Source of the DNA: Harmonia axyridis
Lineage: Eukaryota > Arthropoda > Insecta > Coleoptera > Coccinellidae
DNA: 64,000 bases
Reading direction: 5' to 3'
NCBI RefSeq assembly: GCF_914767665.1
Contig: NC_059502.1
Coordinates: 40,721,812 to 40,785,811, forward strand
This document shows, piece by piece, positions 59,720 to 64,000 of the stretch. Each line of letters begins with the position of its first letter. Within the stretch, counting starts at the first letter, position 1. The translations under genes and the position numbers were made by a program. Under the pieces are notes generated by a model. It was not told the DNA's origin. It was given only the letters and a program-made list of their open reading frames with translations, and did no database searches.

Positions 59720-61770
59720 AATCTACATTTCTTGGAGTTAACTCAGTTAGAAGAAGAAGAGGTATTATTAATAATATATTATTTACCAATTCTAGTGAAT
59801 ACAAATTACCCTGTAGAGTTAAACAAAAAATTTCTGCAAGTAAGTATAGAGATCTTAAAAGAATTATTCATGGTCAATATGAATATGTAATATAATAATG
59901 AATCAACTAATATCAACTTTTTCAGAAAATGAGTGTAGAAAATCTGTAATCAATTACAATGGATTATCAATTACAAAACCTATTATCCAGAATGAGATGA
60001 CAGGAAAACATTCGAAACCTTCAACTCCCCCTAGTTGAGCTGTAAAAACAGTTGAAATTATTGCAAGAGATAATACAGAGATAATCAAAAATGATACAAT
60101 TTCCAATAGGACAACTGAAAAAATTGAAAGTAGCATCTCGAATAAAAATGAATCTAAAATTGAGGAGCCCACAGTAAATGTATGGAAAATATCATGGGCT
60201 AGTCTATTTGATAAAGATGTTAAAACAATATCGATGGAGAAAATAGACAATAAAATTAATGATTCACATGTAACATCTTTAAAACATACAAAAGTAGTCA
60301 AAAAAATAGATTCAGCCACTCATATGTTAGGAGGTGAGTTCAAAACCATATCTTTTTTTATATATTTATCTTACTTTCAACTAACAATTTGCTTACATCT
60401 ACAGTAGATAATTATTTTACTTAGTTGAACCCATTTTACTCGATGAAAAGTGGAATGCTTTGGTTTTCACCTACAGATATCAGTGAAAATTCAAAATTCT
60501 ATCATGATTAGTAATATTTTTAAATTTTCAGAATTTCTCAAAAACTATTAAATTGCTGGGACGCAAACCAGTTTTAAATCCAGGTGTTTACGAAACAAAA
60601 GTAACTTTTGTTATATAAACTCAATATTACAAGCCTTACTTGCTTGCCCACCACTTTGTAATCTCCTCAAACGGCTATCAGAGAACTTCACTCACAATAA
60701 TGCACTGAAATCAATAACAATGAGTGAAAATATGTAAGTATAAATTAATATAATTTGCAACTTTGATTGAATAACAATTTTATATATGTATTTTCATTAT
60801 TCAACTAATCCAGGTGTAAATTTATGAATAACTTCGATAATCTGCCCAATGTAAGACGCAAGTCACGTTCAAAAAAGAAGAACAAGAAGCAAACTTTCGT
60901 CAATATAGACAATGGCAATTCGTTTGAGGCCTCATCGTTTTATACGATGCTAAACGGAACACGTAACGATTCTTTCCTTGTTGAAGGCCGACAAGAAGAC
61001 GCCGAAGAATTCTTGGGCCTTCTGTTGAATGGACTCAATGATGAAATGATGGGAATAATGAAATTGATTAGCCATGACGAAAATATTCAAGCAGCTAAAA
61101 AAGAAGTGAAAATAGATGTGGATGATTGGAAAGTTATTGGTCCTAGGAACGAAGGGAATGTAACAAGAGAAATACAAATGGACAAGACACCGATTAGTGA
61201 TATATTCGGAGGACTTCTCTGTTCAAGAATCCATAAAACCGGAGACGAAACTTCAGAAAATATTGAACCATTCCTAACATTGCCATTAAATATTAGGAAA
61301 GCAAATAACATAGCTGAAGCATTAAAAGGCCTTACAACCAAGAACAAACTAAAGGGTCTGACATCATCGAAATGTAAGAAACGGTTGAAGCATGGCAGCA
61401 AGTGATGATAGAGAAGTTGCCTGTAGTTTTAGTATTACATTTGAAATGCTTCGAATACAGAATGAATGGCTGCACTAAAATAATGAAGACTATAGAATTT
61501 CCCATCAATCTGCAGATTGATTCTAAAATATTATCTGGAAGGACGAATACTTCAGCGGAGAGACAATATAAATTAATATCTGTAGTATACCATGTAGGAA
61601 AGGAGGCCAGCTATGGGCATCATATAGCAGATACCTTCCATTCGGGGTATAATACATGGTTGAGGTTTGATGACTCTAAAATAAACAGAGTTACGGAAGA
61701 AGATGTTCTTAAACGTCAAGGAGATAGAGTTCCTTATTTATTATTTTATCGAAGGAGTGATACGGTGTGA
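59720..61770 (+). pseudogene. USP10-like deubiquitinase pseudogene, copy F (mosaic)
   Basis: Exon 1 59720-59839, exon 2 59926-60333, exon 3 60532-60733, exon 4 60814-61770. Exon 1 is of the C/E type (GIINNILF, open). Exon 2 is of the A/B/D type (TGA after STPPS, ISWASLF, ISMEK as in D). Exon 3 is of the C/E type (Cys kept at 60609-60611, TAA at 60549-60551). Exon 4 is of the A/B/D type (SSKCKKR frameshift; open parts 60814-61405 and 61402-61770). The alternation points to gene conversion or crossover among units. The His box is altered to SYGHH, losing the usual Tyr after the His. Confidence 0.9.
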
Positions 61771-63510
61771 AGAGTAAAGATTCATTGATTTAGTTGTTAA
61801 TTTGTACAGATTAGATTTAAGGATGCTGAACATTGTAATATTTTTCTGTTGTTTCATGAGAAATGCCATGTCTTGTATTTCGGGAGAATATGATAAATTG
61901 ACTTTACAATGTTATATATATGTATATGTATATGTATATAAAAAATAAATATTATATTTTAATAAACGAACCTTGTATAAATGTAAAATTTTGTTTGTTT
62001 TTTTGAAGAAATTTCTTTTCCTAAAACTTAAATTAAATTTTTGCAAGAACTACTATCTCAGAAGGAAAAAAAGATCGTCTTCGTGAAAATTCCAATCAAC
62101 CATAAACAGTATTAGCTATTTCAGGACTTTGGACTCTTTATTCCTTTTTCTTTGCTCTTGAAATCAGGTGAATTTCGCTCAATATAATAAAAAAAACTTG
62201 ACCAAACTTTATAATTTTCCCCTGTGTTCAGCGGCGCTACGTTCTCCTACTTCTGTAACCTAGATAAATGAGGATATTTTGGAAGATCGTACCTCATGCA
62301 CTCGAATCATGTAAATTTTTTTTGTTTCACAAAAATCACAAATATGCCAGTCATGAACTCTGAATTAACCTATATCTATAATGACCCAAAACAAAACACT
62401 CATTAATTTCCGTTTTATAACCTATTATTCCTTTTCCTGGGTCAGAACAATTTTTTTGGAGAATTCTCGTCTCTGATTATTATGAAATTTTTTTTTTCTA
62501 TTGGTCCTCTAATTCACTTGAAAATCGAAACTCAGTTGAATAATTACTCAAAAAAAAAGTTCTGTCCAAGGTCAGATTGGATTTCTTCAAATTTTATTAT
62601 CCTGGATATTAGACATGAGAACTCAGAATATATTGAATTTCTCTCTTACTACAGTTGAAGGTCTGTGCTTATAATTTACATCTGGTGTACGCTAGTAGTT
62701 TCGATTGTCTGGGATACCAACTATTCAATGGCATAGGCCTCGATTTGGTAACATTTTGGATGTTCCACCATTTACTAATGTACATGCCTAAAACCTCTAG
62801 AATTTGCTTCTGAATAAGGATTGGTTAAGTCTATTCAATTCTTTTACATTTTTAGACCTCAGATTTAAAAGAATAGAAAAATTCGTCGTTTCGCAATTCA
62901 GAATCAAACAATAATTGACCAATGAAATTGAGTAATGTCTAGAAATGACAATGCATATGAAATATGAAAGCAAGGTTTCAAATGAATAAACTCTGCAATC
63001 GATTAAAAAGACAGCATTAAATTGCGAATGTAGAATCTTATATTGTTATTATTAGAACTCTTCATTGCTAAATTCATATGTTAGAATCTTATATTCAATT
63101 TTTATATTTTTTTATTTATAAATTCCCAATTCTATTCATGTTTCTTTGGACGAATACCAGTTTCTACTATGAAATGAATAATTACAATTCAATTGTATCT
63201 ATCAATTTCAACATATGTGATCTCCAATTTCAATATCTTTCTTCAATTATTCCTGAAAAGTGATCATTCAAACTTTCATTCTTAACTTCACAAATGATTA
63301 ATTACTCAACTATCTAATCATCATCAGTGAATAGTAACGAATATTCATAAATATCAACTACTCACTGAATAGAAAACTATTCACTGAATAGCTAGAAGGC
63401 TAATTTCTTAGAGTATATTCTATGTTCTAAGGTAAATTTCATAAAAAACTTCAAAAAGGATGAAAGTGTGGCGGCTTCTCATAAAGCTCCACATAGCAAC
63501 AATAAACACA

Positions 63511-63592
63511 GCATTCGGTAGCCTAGACGTTAAGAGGTAGACTCACTCACCGAGATGCGACAAGGTGCCGGGTTCGAGTCCCGGCGGCTCCC
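63511..63592 (+). mobile_element. tRNA-derived SINE-like head, downstream of copy F
   Basis: A box at 63519-63529, B box at 63571-63581. Identical in the box regions to the copy at 54239-54320. Confidence 0.6.
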
Positions 63593-63652
63593 GATAATAA
63601 TAAATTTCCCAAGCGTCTGTGACACGGCACACACAATTATACCAAAGTCACC

Positions 63653-63686
63653 CTGATGAGTCCGGTTTGTGTGCCAGGGACGAAAC
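63653..63686 (+). ncRNA. Hammerhead-ribozyme-like core, downstream of copy F
   Basis: CTGATGA, stem II strands GTCC and GGAC, and GAAAC are all intact, with a GT-rich loop (GGTTTGTGTGCCAG). With the B-C spacer copy it is one of two copies with a complete core in this family. Confidence 0.5.
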
Positions 63687-64000
63687 GCATAAGTAGGCAT
63701 ATGTGCTATCCAACAAAAGTATGTTCGCTTTCTTCGGTTGGCAGATCGAATGTCCCTATTATCGGGAACAAAAAATAATTTCGGAAATTTGTACATTGGT
63801 CGGGAGACACAAAAATAATATTAAAGTAAATATAATAATTTAACATAATTGTTATATTCCGCTAAAGATCGAAATGTCGAAATATCAACAGAAAATGGTT
63901 TTCTCATTACCTATGTTATAATTATCAACAGAATTTAATATTTATTTTTCAGCTTGCCACATCTATCAGAATCAATTATAACCATATATAAGGGGTACAT

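Larger units (their letters stand above)
61771..64000. other. 3' UTR and 3' flank of copy F, to the window edge
   Basis: (TATATG)n near 61914-61938 is followed by AATAAATATT and AATAAACG at 61944-61970, candidate polyadenylation signals. AT-rich unit flank then runs to 63510, with the tRNA-like head and hammerhead-like core next. The unit is still running at base 64000, so further copies are expected outside the window. No gene is seen. Confidence 0.75.

Noticed and set aside
63511..63592. Functional tRNA gene (Leu/Ser-like)
   Set aside because: The A and B boxes and T-arm are good, but the 5' and 3' ends cannot form an acceptor stem, and copies move with the duplicated units.

Overview
This is a non-coding-looking, AT-rich eukaryotic window. 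It most resembles an insect genome, perhaps a beetle; that guess is weak and rests on the style of the LINE, the short introns and the small inverted-repeat elements. There is no bacterial gene organisation: the genes seen are interrupted by introns with GT/AG borders and show AATAAA-type 3' ends. No intact host protein gene was found.

Region 1 (1-31339) is a tandem satellite of about 278 bp per monomer. It runs in one orientation from 1 to 15665, then flips at 15666 and runs in the opposite orientation to 31339, forming a giant inverted repeat. The arms are co-linear over long stretches but differ by clean blocks of whole monomers (extra 3-, 4- and 10-monomer blocks in the left arm, 4- and 6-monomer blocks in the right), so the array kept expanding after it folded. 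A 3904-bp non-LTR retrotransposon (18120-22023) sits in the right arm. The matching point of the left arm is the empty site. The element has an intact ORF1, and an ORF2 whose RT active-site segment is deleted.

Region 2 (31340-64000) is a second inverted array, built from roughly 6.4-kb units that each carry a broken copy of a USP10-like deubiquitinase gene. Three copies (A, B, C) are on the minus strand and three (D, E, F) on the plus strand, with the turn-round at about 46368-46393. Each copy shows up to four exons. The exon phases agree, and the translated exons give the KSWASLF motif, the Cys box, the GRQEDAEEFL segment and the His/Asp boxes. Every copy is disabled. A, B and D have Arg in place of the catalytic Cys. 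C, E and F keep the Cys but have a TAA a few codons upstream. F is a mosaic of both lineages. Between the genes lie two kinds of small inverted-repeat elements (MITE-like), a tRNA-derived SINE-like head with pol III A and B boxes, and two unrelated sequences carrying a hammerhead-ribozyme-like core.

An island of 3.9 satellite monomers (51935-53015) is embedded in region 2 between two copies of the same 530-bp flank, linking the two arrays. The picture is of a recombination-driven, amplicon-like region in which satellite, pseudogene cassettes and mobile elements are repeatedly duplicated, inverted and gene-converted. A sex-chromosome, B-chromosome or pericentromeric location would fit, but the sequence cannot decide.
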